DNA from: Anaerosacchariphilus polymeriproducens
Lineage (GTDB): Bacteria; Bacillota; Clostridia; Lachnospirales; Lachnospiraceae
NCBI RefSeq assembly: GCF_003363435.1
Contig: NZ_QRCT01000045.1
Location: forward strand, 1 to 64,000
Reading direction: 5' to 3'
DNA: 64,000 bases
Shown: piece by piece, positions 1-7,987 of the stretch
How the letters are laid out: each line of letters starts with the position of its first letter
How positions within the stretch are numbered: position 1 is the stretch's first letter
Made by a program: the position numbers and the translations under genes
Notes under the pieces: model-generated
The model's database searches: none
Told to the model about the DNA's origin: nothing
Seen by the model: only the letters and a program-made list of their open reading frames with translations

Positions 1-1645
1 AATCGGAAATAGAAAGGTTGAAGCTCGCTTCTCCATGATAATAAATATCTCCGGTCCCTACTTCTTTGTAAGCGCCTGTTTTTTTCTTTTCGATCTGAAT
101 CGTTGGGCTGGTCTTCTCCACTACGATCTCATCGCCCTTTTCTTCATCGATGTCACTTGGCTTGGTCACAGAAGATTCATTCCCTGCGACGTCCTTTGCT
201 TTCGCAGAAAGGACTTTCCGGTACACTTCGCCTTCTTTTCCCTCAATGTTAAACGTAGCCTTTACAGTGCCGTTCTTTTGTTTCACGAGACTGTCTCCGG
301 TAGCTTCGCCGATTACAGACACGCCGCTTTGTCCTTTGTCATCTCCATAAAGGGTGATGGACTCCATCCCGGAGCTTACCACGTCATCATTGTCCTGATC
401 TTCGTCGGTGGCCGTTACCGTCACCTTGACCCCTTCCTTGCAGAAGATACCGCCGGTCAGCCAGCGGATGAACTTGGACGCAAGATTGTCGTGGAGGGGG
501 GAGAACTCATACGATACGATTTCCGGGGGGTGGGGGTCGATTTGGATCTTGTAGGGGATAGGGGTCTTTGTGATACAATCAATACGATTTTGAGCCCAAA
601 TGTAATAAGTCTCATCCACGCCCTCTTTCCCTGCCGGCACCTCAAACGTAAACTGACCATTGACAGGTTTATCAATAACTTGTGCCGCCGTTAAATTCTC
701 TGAGGTTCCATAATGAATTTTAGTTACGATATGATTACCATCCGCATCAATTTTAGGATCTAAGTCCGCATCAATCGTAACCGTTACCTTATCCTTACCC
801 CAGCCTGTGGTCTGCTTATTCCCTCCATTTGTCCAGCTGCCTTTGGCTGTGTCTGTGATCTTGTTGATAATAGGAGGAGTTTTATCCACGTTTACCCGTA
901 TCATCTGAGGTGTGACCGTCTTATTCCCTGCTTGGTCATAAGCCCAGACATATAACTCCCCATTTACAGTCTCATCCAAGACAAAAGAATAACTTCCATC
1001 CTCTTCTACAGAGGCAGTATAAACTTTATCTGCTTTTGTCTCAAAAGTATCTTGCTCAAATGTTGTTGATCGAACCCCATACCGTATTTCCTTCAATCCG
1101 GAACCAGAGTGAGCATCCGATGCCTTCCCACTAATAGTCACATCTTTCCCGGTGGGGTCTGCATCCGCATTACTGTGAATCGACTCTACCGTAGGAGCCT
1201 CTTGATCAACTTTCACTTCAATGACCTTTAAATCAGATTTATTCTTTTTTCCATCATACGCCCAGATGTAATAGGTCGCTTCGGTACTACTGTAGATCGG
1301 AATGTGAATCGTTTGATCTTCGGCATTTTCAGCAATCACATGACCACTTTCTTCATACGTATCATGTTTATAAAAAAATCGATACATGTCTTTATTATTC
1401 GTGTACTTATACCGATAAGGAGTATCTTGTGAAGACTTCCCGCCTTTTATCTTTCCTGTAATGATAACATCCTGATTGCTCCATACGGTATCCGGTGTTT
1501 TCGTTAACTCCTCAATCCGGATCTCTCCTTGATCCTCATCCTCTGTCTGATCCGCATAAACTTCCAGTGAATACATGGAGACACTTTGAAATAGCACCAG
1601 TATCGCAACTGCCATTGATAACAGCCTTTTATATAACTTTCTCAT
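1..1645 (-). CDS. Secreted multi-domain Ig-like surface protein (3' end beyond window)
   Basis: The minus-strand frame is open from an ATG at 1645 to the window edge (548 codons, no stop), so the gene is truncated by the window and is not a pseudogene. The N-terminus is a signal peptide: a KLYKR basic start, a hydrophobic stretch, and a likely cleavage after VYA near residue 31. At least three Ig-like units follow. Each ends in a motif such as YYIWAYD, YVWAYDQAGNK or YYIWAQN and is followed by a D-x-x-(A/P)-P linker that opens the next unit. Such repeats are typical of cell-surface adhesins or cell-wall proteins of Clostridia. No anchor is visible because the C-terminus is missing. AAAGGAGAG lies about 10 nt before the start. 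The part nearest the edge (1-560) looks more GC-rich than the rest. The gene lies 117 bp downstream of another secreted protein with no clear terminator between them. The ligand is unknown. Confidence 0.85.
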   Translation of the reverse strand, partial: MRKLYKRLLSMAVAILVLFQSVSMYSLEVYADQTEDEDQGEIRIEELTKTPDTVWSNQDVIITGKIKGGKSSQDTPYRYKYTNNKDMYRFFYKHDTYEESGHVIAENAEDQTIHIPIYSSTEATYYIWAYDGKKNKSDLKVIEVKVDQEAPTVESIHSNADADPTGKDVTISGKASDAHSGSGLKEIRYGVRSTTFEQDTFETKADKVYTASVEEDGSYSFVLDETVNGELYVWAYDQAGNKTVTPQMIRVNVDKTPPIINKITDTAKGSWTNGGNKQTTGWGKDKVTVTIDADLDPKIDADGNHIVTKIHYGTSENLTAAQVIDKPVNGQFTFEVPAGKEGVDETYYIWAQNRIDCITKTPIPYKIQIDPHPPEIVSYEFSPLHDNLASKFIRWLTGGIFCKEGVKVTVTATDEDQDNDDVVSSGMESITLYGDDKGQSGVSVIGEATGDSLVKQKNGTVKATFNIEGKEGEVYRKVLSAKAKDVAGNESSVTKPSDIDEEKGDEIVVEKTSPTIQIEKKKTGAYKEVGTGDIYYHGEASFNLSISD

Positions 1646-1761
1646 AATGACTCATCTCTCCTTTGTAGATATTGTTCTTTAAAAATTTATTTTTCTTCTT
1701 TTACTTATAATATTTATAATTACTCCATTCGAAACTAGACATTGCTCAAAACCTTCCGTAA

Positions 1762-3843
1762 CTATTTCACCTGCTTCACCCTGCTATAAGCACCATAGAC
1801 TTTTTTACCTGCAGAATCTTTCTGATACGCTCTCACACGAATATAATAGGTACTTCCCTTCTTACACCCTTTTAGGGTTTTCATAAGCTTTCTTGTGGAA
1901 ACATTCTTAACCTGTTCCGTAAATGTCGCATTGGTCGCATAAGAAATCTGAAATCCATCGGTGTTCTTTTGTTTCTTTAAAGTCACTTCAAGTTTGTCTC
2001 CTGTGACTTTTACAACTTTTGTCACCTTCGATGCAGCCGGCTTCTTGACCTTCCTCCACTTCGCATATAACGTATAATTCTTTTTGCTTCTTTTAGAAAT
2101 AGCAGTTACCTTCTTGGTCATCCGTCTATTCGTATACCATCCTTTGAACAGGTAGCCTCTACGAATTGGATCCTTTAACGTAATCTTTTTCTTATAATAA
2201 GTAGATGGATTGGATTTCCGATTCCTTCCTCCATTTAATTTGTAATCAATCTGATAACCTACTGTTATCCTACAAGTCGCTCTCTTCCTGCTTCCATCTT
2301 TGGAAATAACGGTTATCGTAGTCGTCCCATATCGTTTCGCTGTAATCACACCACTTTGACTGACCGTTGCCACTCTTTGATTGGAGCTTTTATAAGTCAC
2401 TCCTTTATTATCCGCATTACTTGGTCGAATCGAAGTCCGTAACGTAAAGTTCTTTCCTTTTCGAATCGTGGCTTTTGTTTTATTCAGTTTGATTTTGGAT
2501 ACCTTGACCGTATCCCTTACTTTGGCTGCCACAACAACGTCATAGTCTGGCATGGGAAACATTTTTTTGTTTAAATCAATTGAAGTCTTCTTACTTGGAG
2601 CCTTCGCTTTATAATAATAAAGCGCTGACAGCTTTTTCCCTTTAGCACAACGAACACTTACCTTGACTGTTTCCCCTTTAATTCCTGTAACGGAATTAGC
2701 TGAATCACTTCCATACTTCGGTGTCAGATTCGTCAGCTTGATCGCTGCCTTCTTTTGACTGGTAGTTACCAATGCTTTCCATTTGGGTAAAATGTAAATG
2801 GCATCCGCTTTACTATATCCAGATATAGATTCATTTCCAACTATGGATAAGCTGTTCACTCGAGTTAAACTATTTAGATCCTGTCCTTCAAAGTAGGCCA
2901 TCTGCCGACCCGGATTAAGATCTCCAAAATATACAAACTGATTTTGAGCATTCTTTCTTGAACTAAAGGCATTAGATGCTTTTGCATAGGCTTTTACCTC
3001 TCCCCCATTAAAATGAATCTGCCCATAAAAAGAATAAAGACTATCCTTGCTCTTACCTGTGCTTATCGCTGTCACGTGACTTCCCTCGTTAAAATATAGA
3101 TCACCCTTATACGCTTCAATGGCCCGCATAACAGAATTTACCGTTAAAGTTCCACCATTGGCTTCAAACCGGGAATTCTCCCCTGCTAAGTAAACCCCCG
3201 CACTATATGCTCCTTTTCCTGTTACGGTCACGTTTCCACCATTTTGAATAAATTGATTCATAATGACAGCATTAAAATTATTTGCTACTATATTTAGTGT
3301 TCCACTGTTTATATAAGCCTTTCCTTGAGAATGAAGTCCTCCACCAGCGCAATACATGGTAATATTGGCGTTAAATATTAACTTAGCTCCTTTATCAGTG
3401 GTATTATATTTACTGTTAAATAAAATTCCTTCACATAACGAATTAATTGTTAATCTTCCAGAACCTTTGATTGTAAACGTATAGATTCCATCAGATTTAT
3501 AGTAAATCCCAAAACCTGTTGTATTCGTATTACTAGTAATCACGTTATTTCCAACCAATACAATATCAAAATCTCCAGGAGCGTAGCTATAATCAATCTC
3601 CTTTCCTTGATAATTATTCAAAGTCAGCGTAGCATTCCTTATTCCATTTGCAGGAGCAAAATTCCAAGTACCTCCCGAACTTCCTTTCCCACTGGAGGAA
3701 ACGTATGGATTTACGCTGGTTCCATCAATGGTCAAGGTCGCGGTCTCTGCGAAAACCGTTTTCTTCATCCCGACCAACATCAGCAATGCAACTGCTAATA
3801 TCAGGAAACTCCGTATGTATTTTACTTGTCTTTGTCTTACCAT
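1762..3843 (-). CDS. Secreted beta-helix/Big2/InlB-repeat/FN3 surface protein
   Basis: This 693-aa protein starts with a signal peptide (VRQRQVKYIRSF, then a hydrophobic core, cleaved near VFA). The N-terminal ~300 residues contain parallel repeats (NATLTLNNY, GSGRLTINS, NGGTLTVNS) resembling the right-handed beta-helix carbohydrate-binding domain of Cthe_2159-like proteins. A Big_2 Ig-like domain follows (VSKIKLNKTKATIRKGK to TCRITV), then a Listeria-Bacteroides (InlB B-type) repeat (YKLNGGRN to YTLYAKW), then a C-terminal FN3-like domain ending in QVK. No LPXTG or choline-binding motif is seen, so the attachment mode is unclear. I chose the ATG at 3843 because AGAAAGGG lies 6 nt upstream; an in-frame ATG 21 nt earlier lacks a good site. 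It is probably an extracellular glycan-binding or adhesion protein, expressed from the conserved promoter-leader upstream. Confidence 0.85.
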   Translation of the reverse strand: MVRQRQVKYIRSFLILAVALLMLVGMKKTVFAETATLTIDGTSVNPYVSSSGKGSSGGTWNFAPANGIRNATLTLNNYQGKEIDYSYAPGDFDIVLVGNNVITSNTNTTGFGIYYKSDGIYTFTIKGSGRLTINSLCEGILFNSKYNTTDKGAKLIFNANITMYCAGGGLHSQGKAYINSGTLNIVANNFNAVIMNQFIQNGGNVTVTGKGAYSAGVYLAGENSRFEANGGTLTVNSVMRAIEAYKGDLYFNEGSHVTAISTGKSKDSLYSFYGQIHFNGGEVKAYAKASNAFSSRKNAQNQFVYFGDLNPGRQMAYFEGQDLNSLTRVNSLSIVGNESISGYSKADAIYILPKWKALVTTSQKKAAIKLTNLTPKYGSDSANSVTGIKGETVKVSVRCAKGKKLSALYYYKAKAPSKKTSIDLNKKMFPMPDYDVVVAAKVRDTVKVSKIKLNKTKATIRKGKNFTLRTSIRPSNADNKGVTYKSSNQRVATVSQSGVITAKRYGTTTITVISKDGSRKRATCRITVGYQIDYKLNGGRNRKSNPSTYYKKKITLKDPIRRGYLFKGWYTNRRMTKKVTAISKRSKKNYTLYAKWRKVKKPAASKVTKVVKVTGDKLEVTLKKQKNTDGFQISYATNATFTEQVKNVSTRKLMKTLKGCKKGSTYYIRVRAYQKDSAGKKVYGAYSRVKQVK

Positions 3844-3930
3844 AATTACCCTTTCTTTCTGCATTCCTATTTATCCTCTCCTTCATTCCTTTTCTTTCAA
3901 GAAATAATTTACAACCTGAAATCTTCTCAT

Positions 3931-3963
3931 AAAAAAATGCATCCCTGTTAGGAACAGTTATGC
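3931..3963 (-). terminator. Conserved leader hairpin with U-tract (attenuator candidate), copy 1
   Basis: The minus-strand RNA forms GCAT-AA-CTGTT-CCT-AACAG-GG-ATGC (3939-3963) followed by seven Ts. This looks like an intrinsic terminator placed about 90-120 nt inside the leader and before the gene. It is identical in the second leader copy. It may be an attenuator or 5' regulatory element. I cannot match the preceding sequence to a known riboswitch class. Confidence 0.55.
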
Positions 3964-4054
3964 AAGGCTTTCATCATCATTTATTTTAGCATTAAATATT
4001 CGGAAGTTTCATATTTAAACAGACTCTCCCCTTGTCCCTCATTCCCTCGTCTAT

Positions 4055-4083
4055 ATTATAACAAACTTGTTATCTACTTCCAA
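4055..4083 (-). promoter_or_regulatory. Sigma-A-type promoter of leader copy 1
   Basis: On the minus strand TTGGAA (4078-4083) and TATAAT (4055-4060) are separated by 17 bp. The same boxes and spacing recur in the second leader copy. Transcription would begin near 4048, giving a leader of about 200 nt. Confidence 0.7.
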
Positions 4084-4190
4084 GACAAAATATTCCAGCG
4101 AAACGATTAAGTTGTCTAATAATTCATTTGACTTTTCATATATTTTCTCTTTATTATATTCACTTAAAACGGAAGCCGTAACCTTCCGTC

Positions 4191-4338
4191 AATATTCCCA
4201 TAAAATGATTTGTGTAAACTCTTATGCCATGGAAATGAGACTTAAAACGAATAGCAGGCTCTCCTGCTATTCGTTTTGCTTAAGGCTCATTGTAATGTCC
4301 GGCATAACCGTTGGAGCAAAGCATTTTATGGGAATATT
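4191..4338. repeat. 148-bp imperfect palindrome (MITE/ERIC-like), copy 1
   Basis: The element begins with AATATTCCCATAAAATG and ends with its perfect inverse. The interior continues as a long imperfect inverted repeat centred on CGAATAGCAGG / CCTGCTATTCG. A second copy of identical length is at 12415-12562. It has no coding potential of its own. The central hairpin, flanked by AAAA and TTTT, could also act as a bidirectional terminator for bioY. Confidence 0.8.
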
Positions 4339-4481
4339 TTCAACACTTACAACTATTTCACCATCGCATGTCTACTAAATATAAATACCCAATATAAAGG
4401 AAACACTATATATAAGTACAAAAATATGGTTAGACCCCATACAGGAATCTAACCATTGAACTTAACTAAATAACATTGAGT

Positions 4482-5039
4482 TTATACCTTAACACAACAT
4501 GCCAGCTTCTTCGCTAAGAAAACAGCCAGGATCATCTTAATCATATCCGGAATAATAAAAGGAAACACGCATAAACCAAGTACCGATAAAAGACTGATAG
4601 AACCTGATTTTTGTATGTAAACAAACATAAACCACGCTGTTCCTATTGCATAGCATACTGCTAATCCAAGAATCATAGCAATAAAAGATATATATGTCTT
4701 ATTTCCGAATATTCCAGTAATCAACCAATATATCAGACCCATGAAAATAAAACCAATTATATAACCACCGGTCGCTCCCAGAAGAGCACCAACCCCTCCA
4801 TTAAACCCTGCAAACACTGGTATTCCAACAACCCCCAGAAGTATATATACTATGATAGAGCAAGTACCAAGTTTCCCTCCCAGCAAGCATAAAGCACAAA
4901 AAATTGCAAATGTTTGAAGTGTAAACGGCACAACTGTAGGAACATAAATCCAGGAACAAATAGTAATCAAAACACTGAACAATGCTATATAGACGAGATT
5001 CAGGGTTTTGAACTTAGATTTTTTTGATTCCATCACCAT
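4482..5039 (-). CDS. bioY: BioY, biotin-specific S component of an ECF transporter
   Basis: This 185-aa membrane protein has five to six hydrophobic segments and BioY family signatures: VPFTLQTFAIF near the N-terminus, the glycine-rich GGVGALLGATGGYIIGF in the middle, GTAWF, and FPFIIPDMIKM near the C-terminus. It binds and imports biotin, normally with a shared ECF energizing module; none is encoded in this window. The start at 5039 is chosen because AAAGGAG lies 5 nt upstream; an earlier in-frame ATG overlaps that ribosome-binding site. The biotin synthase gene bioB lies about 40 kb away in the window. I do not see a clear BirA operator in front of bioY. Confidence 0.92.
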   Translation of the reverse strand: MVMESKKSKFKTLNLVYIALFSVLITICSWIYVPTVVPFTLQTFAIFCALCLLGGKLGTCSIIVYILLGVVGIPVFAGFNGGVGALLGATGGYIIGFIFMGLIYWLITGIFGNKTYISFIAMILGLAVCYAIGTAWFMFVYIQKSGSISLLSVLGLCVFPFIIPDMIKMILAVFLAKKLACCVKV

Positions 5040-5147
5040 AAAAACTCCTTTCATAAATAAAATTTTTAATATTCTTTATACTGTATGCTTATATGGACAA
5101 TTTAGTATTACTTTAATATGGTGCAGATACCAAAACGTTAAAAATGC

Positions 5148-5193
5148 AAAAAAAATGCTGCCACACCAACGACTTTTCAATCGTTAGTGCGAC
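5148..5193 (-). terminator. Intrinsic terminator downstream of tRNA-Pro
   Basis: The minus-strand RNA has a 13-bp stem that includes G-U pairs (GTCGCACTAACGA / TCGTTGGTGTGGC) with an 8-nt loop, followed within 4 nt by eight Ts. It begins 23 nt after the tRNA 3' end. Confidence 0.7.
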
Positions 5194-5216
5194 AGACACT
5201 TTTATAACATTATTAA

Positions 5217-5291
5217 TCGGGATGACAGGATTCGAACCTGCGGCCTCGTCGTCCCGAACGACGCGCTCTAGCCAAACTGAGCCACATCCCG
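5217..5291 (-). tRNA. tRNA-Pro (anticodon CGG)
   Basis: The RNA folds as a standard cloverleaf. Acceptor arm CGGGATG pairs with CATCCCG, followed by discriminator A. The anticodon stem CGTCG/CGACG closes the loop TTCGGGA, which gives anticodon CGG. The T-arm carries GGTTCGAATCC. CCA is not encoded. A terminator lies directly downstream. Confidence 0.95.
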
Positions 5292-5335
5292 TTTCTTTTA
5301 CCACAAAATATATTACCATAAAATTTCTAATTTGG

Positions 5336-6094
5336 CTACCTATACTTTTCAATTGTTAAAAAAAATTTTCCTTTCTTTGTCTCTCCTCCTATTTTTCGAA
5401 ACCAGAAACGTCCTTGTCCTCTTACTGAAATTAAATCTCCTTCCTGTAAAATATGACTTGGATTTTGAATACATCTGCCATTTACAAATATTTTCTTTTC
5501 CTGCAAATATTCTAAACTTTGTTTTCTTGATAAATGATAAACAGCTGCAATCACAACATCAAGGCGAAATGAACTGACCGGCATACTTTCACTTTTTAGA
5601 ACAGGTTTCCAATCATTTGTCAATTCTGTTTCTACCATTTCTACTTTTACAGATGTATGATGGATGCGGTCAAGATTAGTTATAATATAATCCGACATAT
5701 TTTTTTGACAATAGAGATAAGCTTCTTTATTTTTTACAAAAATATCACCTATAGTACTTCTTTCAATTCCTAAATTTAAAAGTGCACCCAAAAAATCTCT
5801 ATGAGCCAACATATCTGCATATTTAAATGAGACCGGATAAACATGAAGACAAGAAATCGGAAATTCTCCCTGATATCCAAAAAGTGCGCATGATCCAAAA
5901 CCAATCATCTGACGTTCACAAAAATCTTCTCCTCCAAATAATTGATAGGGAACATGCGGTATCAATGGTAACACTTGATAAAAGATATCCTGTTCCATCA
6001 TATTTAAAAATCCAGTATATGTATATAAATTTTGTGTATAAGCTTTATCTGCTAACTCAACAAAACGTTTCTTAAGCTGTTCTACTTTCTGCAT
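5336..6094 (-). CDS. ylmH: YlmH-family S4-domain RNA-binding protein
   Basis: The 252-aa protein matches the YlmH/RqcP2-like family of Firmicutes. The first ~160 residues are the family domain (with QLFGGEDFCERQMIGFG and FPISCLHVYP), and a C-terminal S4 RNA-binding domain covers about residues 175-240 (SFRLDVVIAAVYHLSRKQ, FVNGRCIQNPSHILQEGDLISVRGQGRF). Family members bind ribosomes or 50S-peptidyl-tRNA complexes and are linked to ribosome-associated quality control; older work placed the gene near division genes. It starts one base after the upstream HD-domain gene and is probably co-transcribed with it. It is normal in length. Confidence 0.9.
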   Translation of the reverse strand: MQKVEQLKKRFVELADKAYTQNLYTYTGFLNMMEQDIFYQVLPLIPHVPYQLFGGEDFCERQMIGFGSCALFGYQGEFPISCLHVYPVSFKYADMLAHRDFLGALLNLGIERSTIGDIFVKNKEAYLYCQKNMSDYIITNLDRIHHTSVKVEMVETELTNDWKPVLKSESMPVSSFRLDVVIAAVYHLSRKQSLEYLQEKKIFVNGRCIQNPSHILQEGDLISVRGQGRFWFRKIGGETKKGKFFLTIEKYR

Positions 6095-6095
6095 T

Positions 6096-7196
6096 TTAAA
6101 TCCGCCTGAATTCTTCTAATAGTTTTCGATCTATAACAAAGCGATTATCCATCGTTTTCATAACATCAGCAATTTGAATCTGCTTAAAAACTTTATTATT
6201 CCCTAAATCATATATTTGATTATCTTTAAATCCTAATACCATCGGACGTTGTATATCTTCAGAATTTTCGTTAATTACCAAACCTTTTTCTCCATTTGAC
6301 AATTCTACACATAACCCCGGCGGCAGTATATAAATACTGTCAATCAATGCCTTGACTACTTGTTCTGAAAAAGCTTTGGGCATAGACATTAACATCCGAA
6401 TTGCACTAATTTCTGAAATTGGATTTTTGTTTAATCTCATAGTCGTAAGACGGTCATAAGCTTCAGCAGTTAGGACAATACTTGCGTCTACTGAAATTCT
6501 GGGAAATACATTCGTTTTTGTGTTATATAACTCATCTAGACCGCGATGAATCTGTGTTAATAATTTTGTAACTTTAACGGAAGTTTCCTTATTAACTTCT
6601 ACACTATTGATAGCCTCTGTACGACTTTTTCTGACTTCTTCCAATTCTTTCTCATCAAAACCTTCGAATTTATTCATTAAATTCGGCTTCAATTTTAGAT
6701 GTGAAACATCATGCACCAATGCTGTTAAAACAATATCCAATGTTCTTGGCTGATCTATTTTCAGCTTTTTTGAAATTAATGCCGACAGCATTGCAACATT
6801 AAGAGAATGTTTAAATAAATAATCTTCAGTGCTTCTTATATCCTGAATAAAGTTTATCTTATCTTTCAGGCTTCCATATTTCTTGATAATATCTTCAGCA
6901 AGACCTTTAAGATTCTTAGTCTTTTTGTTCTGTATCAAAAATTTCAAGTCATTTTTCAGAGAGAATACAGACATGGTCTGAAATCTTTCAAACTCTCTTT
7001 CTTCCTCTGACAACGGCGGCAAAGGTTCTGCAGGTTCTAAAATATATAGGCCTAGCAATCCAAAATTTTTAATACTGGTTATCCCCTGTGCCGTAATTTT
7101 TGTGTCTCGGTCATAAAGTAATACACCATTTTTGTTAAAAATGGGTTTTGCTAATCGCATTCCTACTTTCAAATCTTCCATCTTGATAAAAAGCAA
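6096..7196 (-). CDS. Degenerate HD/HD-GYP-like domain protein
   Basis: This 366-aa protein has an N-terminal DUF3391-like region (LKVGMRLAKPIFNKNGVLLYDRDTKI). An HD domain follows with His130 in FKHSLNVAMLSALI and the pair His162-Asp163 in LVHDVSH. The C-terminal part resembles HD-GYP phosphodiesterases (ILTAEAYDRLTTMR, PPGLCVELSNGEKGLV). However, the HHE and GYP-containing metal and substrate motifs are replaced by IHRGLDELYNTKTN, so c-di-GMP hydrolysis is doubtful and a binding or regulatory role is more likely. The start is TTG at 7196, 6-8 nt after AGAAAGGG; an internal ATG five codons later is possible. Confidence 0.75.
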   Translation of the reverse strand: MLFIKMEDLKVGMRLAKPIFNKNGVLLYDRDTKITAQGITSIKNFGLLGLYILEPAEPLPPLSEEEREFERFQTMSVFSLKNDLKFLIQNKKTKNLKGLAEDIIKKYGSLKDKINFIQDIRSTEDYLFKHSLNVAMLSALISKKLKIDQPRTLDIVLTALVHDVSHLKLKPNLMNKFEGFDEKELEEVRKSRTEAINSVEVNKETSVKVTKLLTQIHRGLDELYNTKTNVFPRISVDASIVLTAEAYDRLTTMRLNKNPISEISAIRMLMSMPKAFSEQVVKALIDSIYILPPGLCVELSNGEKGLVINENSEDIQRPMVLGFKDNQIYDLGNNKVFKQIQIADVMKTMDNRFVIDRKLLEEFRRI

Positions 7197-7361
7197 ACTT
7201 TACACCCTTTCTATTTGTAAATTCTTACTATATTCTATTATAAGCCAAATTCCGAAAAAACTCAACATATGCTTACTTGAGTTACAACAAATTGTAACAA
7301 AAGTATTAATCACAGTTATGATGAAGAAACAGACTCATACTATTTTTATTTTTTTTAATAG

Positions 7362-7390
7362 TTGACAGCTATGATAAAATAGAAATAATT
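7362..7390 (+). promoter_or_regulatory. Putative promoter of the small membrane-anchored protein
   Basis: TTGACA at 7362-7367 is followed after 17 bp by ATAATT at 7385-7390. The gene it would serve starts at 7431. The -35 box is perfect and the -10 box is weak. Confidence 0.45.
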
Positions 7391-7430
7391 TAATGAATTA
7401 CCAAACCATAATAAATAGAGGTGAATTATA

Positions 7431-7892
7431 TTGAAAAAAAAGTTTATTATTGTATTATTAATTACAATTTTATCTTTATCAGGATATTTAAGTTATCGAA
7501 TATATCATGATAAGTTAGAAGAACCATATAGACTTGTAGTAGAAAATTCTACTAGAAATATTTTTGAAGATACTATTTTTGAAGATAAAACAAAAGAACT
7601 TAATGCAGATGGAGTTTATGACTTAGGATTTAATAAGAACCGTAAGTTAATATTTAAAAATCCAGAAAAAGCGTTAAAAAATGCATTAGAAGATTTTTCG
7701 GATGCATTCAAAGCAATCCAAAAAGAATATAATTTGAAAAATATTAGAATTCACAACTATAACGTTATTCATGATTACACTATGGAGTATTTTCCTGATG
7801 ATGAAAAATTAATGAAAATGGTAGGAATCGCACAGGGAATCATAGACATATATGAAAATAGTTTCTATGAGTTTGAGAATATGCCGAATTAA
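7431..7892 (+). CDS. Small membrane-anchored protein of unknown function
   Basis: I do not recognise this 153-aa protein. Residues 1-22 form an N-terminal membrane anchor (KKKFIIVLLITILSLSGYLSY), and the rest is a charged, probably extracytoplasmic domain rich in Lys, Glu and Asn. The start is TTG, with GAGGTG 7 nt upstream. It is the only plus-strand gene in this part of the window, its composition looks very AT-rich compared with its neighbours, and it is bounded by a palindromic element downstream. Together these hint at a separately acquired unit. There is no catalytic motif to suggest a function. Confidence 0.65.
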   Translation: MKKKFIIVLLITILSLSGYLSYRIYHDKLEEPYRLVVENSTRNIFEDTIFEDKTKELNADGVYDLGFNKNRKLIFKNPEKALKNALEDFSDAFKAIQKEYNLKNIRIHNYNVIHDYTMEYFPDDEKLMKMVGIAQGIIDIYENSFYEFENMPN

Positions 7893-7924
7893 TTATATAT
7901 TAAATTTATTCATATATATCACCT

Positions 7925-7972
7925 AGGTGTTGTTGCAAAACTGACGAATTGAGTCAGGGTGCAACAGCACCT
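7925..7972. repeat. 48-bp nested inverted repeat with IS6-like ends
   Basis: AGGTGTTGTTGCA and TGCAACAGCACCT form 13-bp arms with one mismatch around an inner CTGAC/GTCAG stem. The outer arms resemble terminal inverted repeats of IS6-family elements (G-G-x-x-x-TGTTGCAAA), but no transposase lies between them. The element sits between the 3' ends of two convergent genes and may simply be a bidirectional terminator, although no T-tract follows on either strand. Confidence 0.5.
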
Positions 7973-7987
7973 ATTAGTGTGTCAATT

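Larger units (their letters stand above)
3860..4097 (-). repeat. Duplicated promoter-leader region, copy 1
   Basis: This ~238-bp segment upstream of the secreted protein at 1762-3843 is closely similar over its whole length to 12005-12241, which sits in front of an unrelated lipoprotein gene on the same strand. The promoter boxes, the hairpin with its T-tract and the AGGAATGC end are all conserved. The shared part stops just before each gene, so the leader was duplicated or recruited without the coding region. Confidence 0.85.
3844..4481. other. Gene-free interval between bioY and the secreted-protein gene
   Basis: This interval contains the leader copy with its promoter and hairpin, then about 90 bp of AT-rich DNA, a small GGAAG/CTTCC hairpin near 4170-4188, the 148-bp palindrome, and an unremarkable AT-rich stretch up to the end of bioY. 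Open frames here are too poor to be genes. Confidence 0.7.

Noticed and set aside
35-694. Plus-strand open frame of 219 codons at the left edge
   Set aside because: It is the exact antisense of the Ig-like protein frame, has no ribosome-binding site and no protein-like composition.
3860-4097. Known riboswitch (c-di-GMP, preQ1, SAM) in the duplicated leader
   Set aside because: I could not find the conserved core of any of these classes; only the hairpin with T-tract is clear.
4067-4378. Plus-strand open frame of 103 codons
   Set aside because: It runs through the promoter and the 148-bp palindrome, so it is a by-product of those elements.
5040-5110. BirA operator in front of bioY
   Set aside because: No TTGT-AAC/GTT-ACAA pair with the correct spacing is present.
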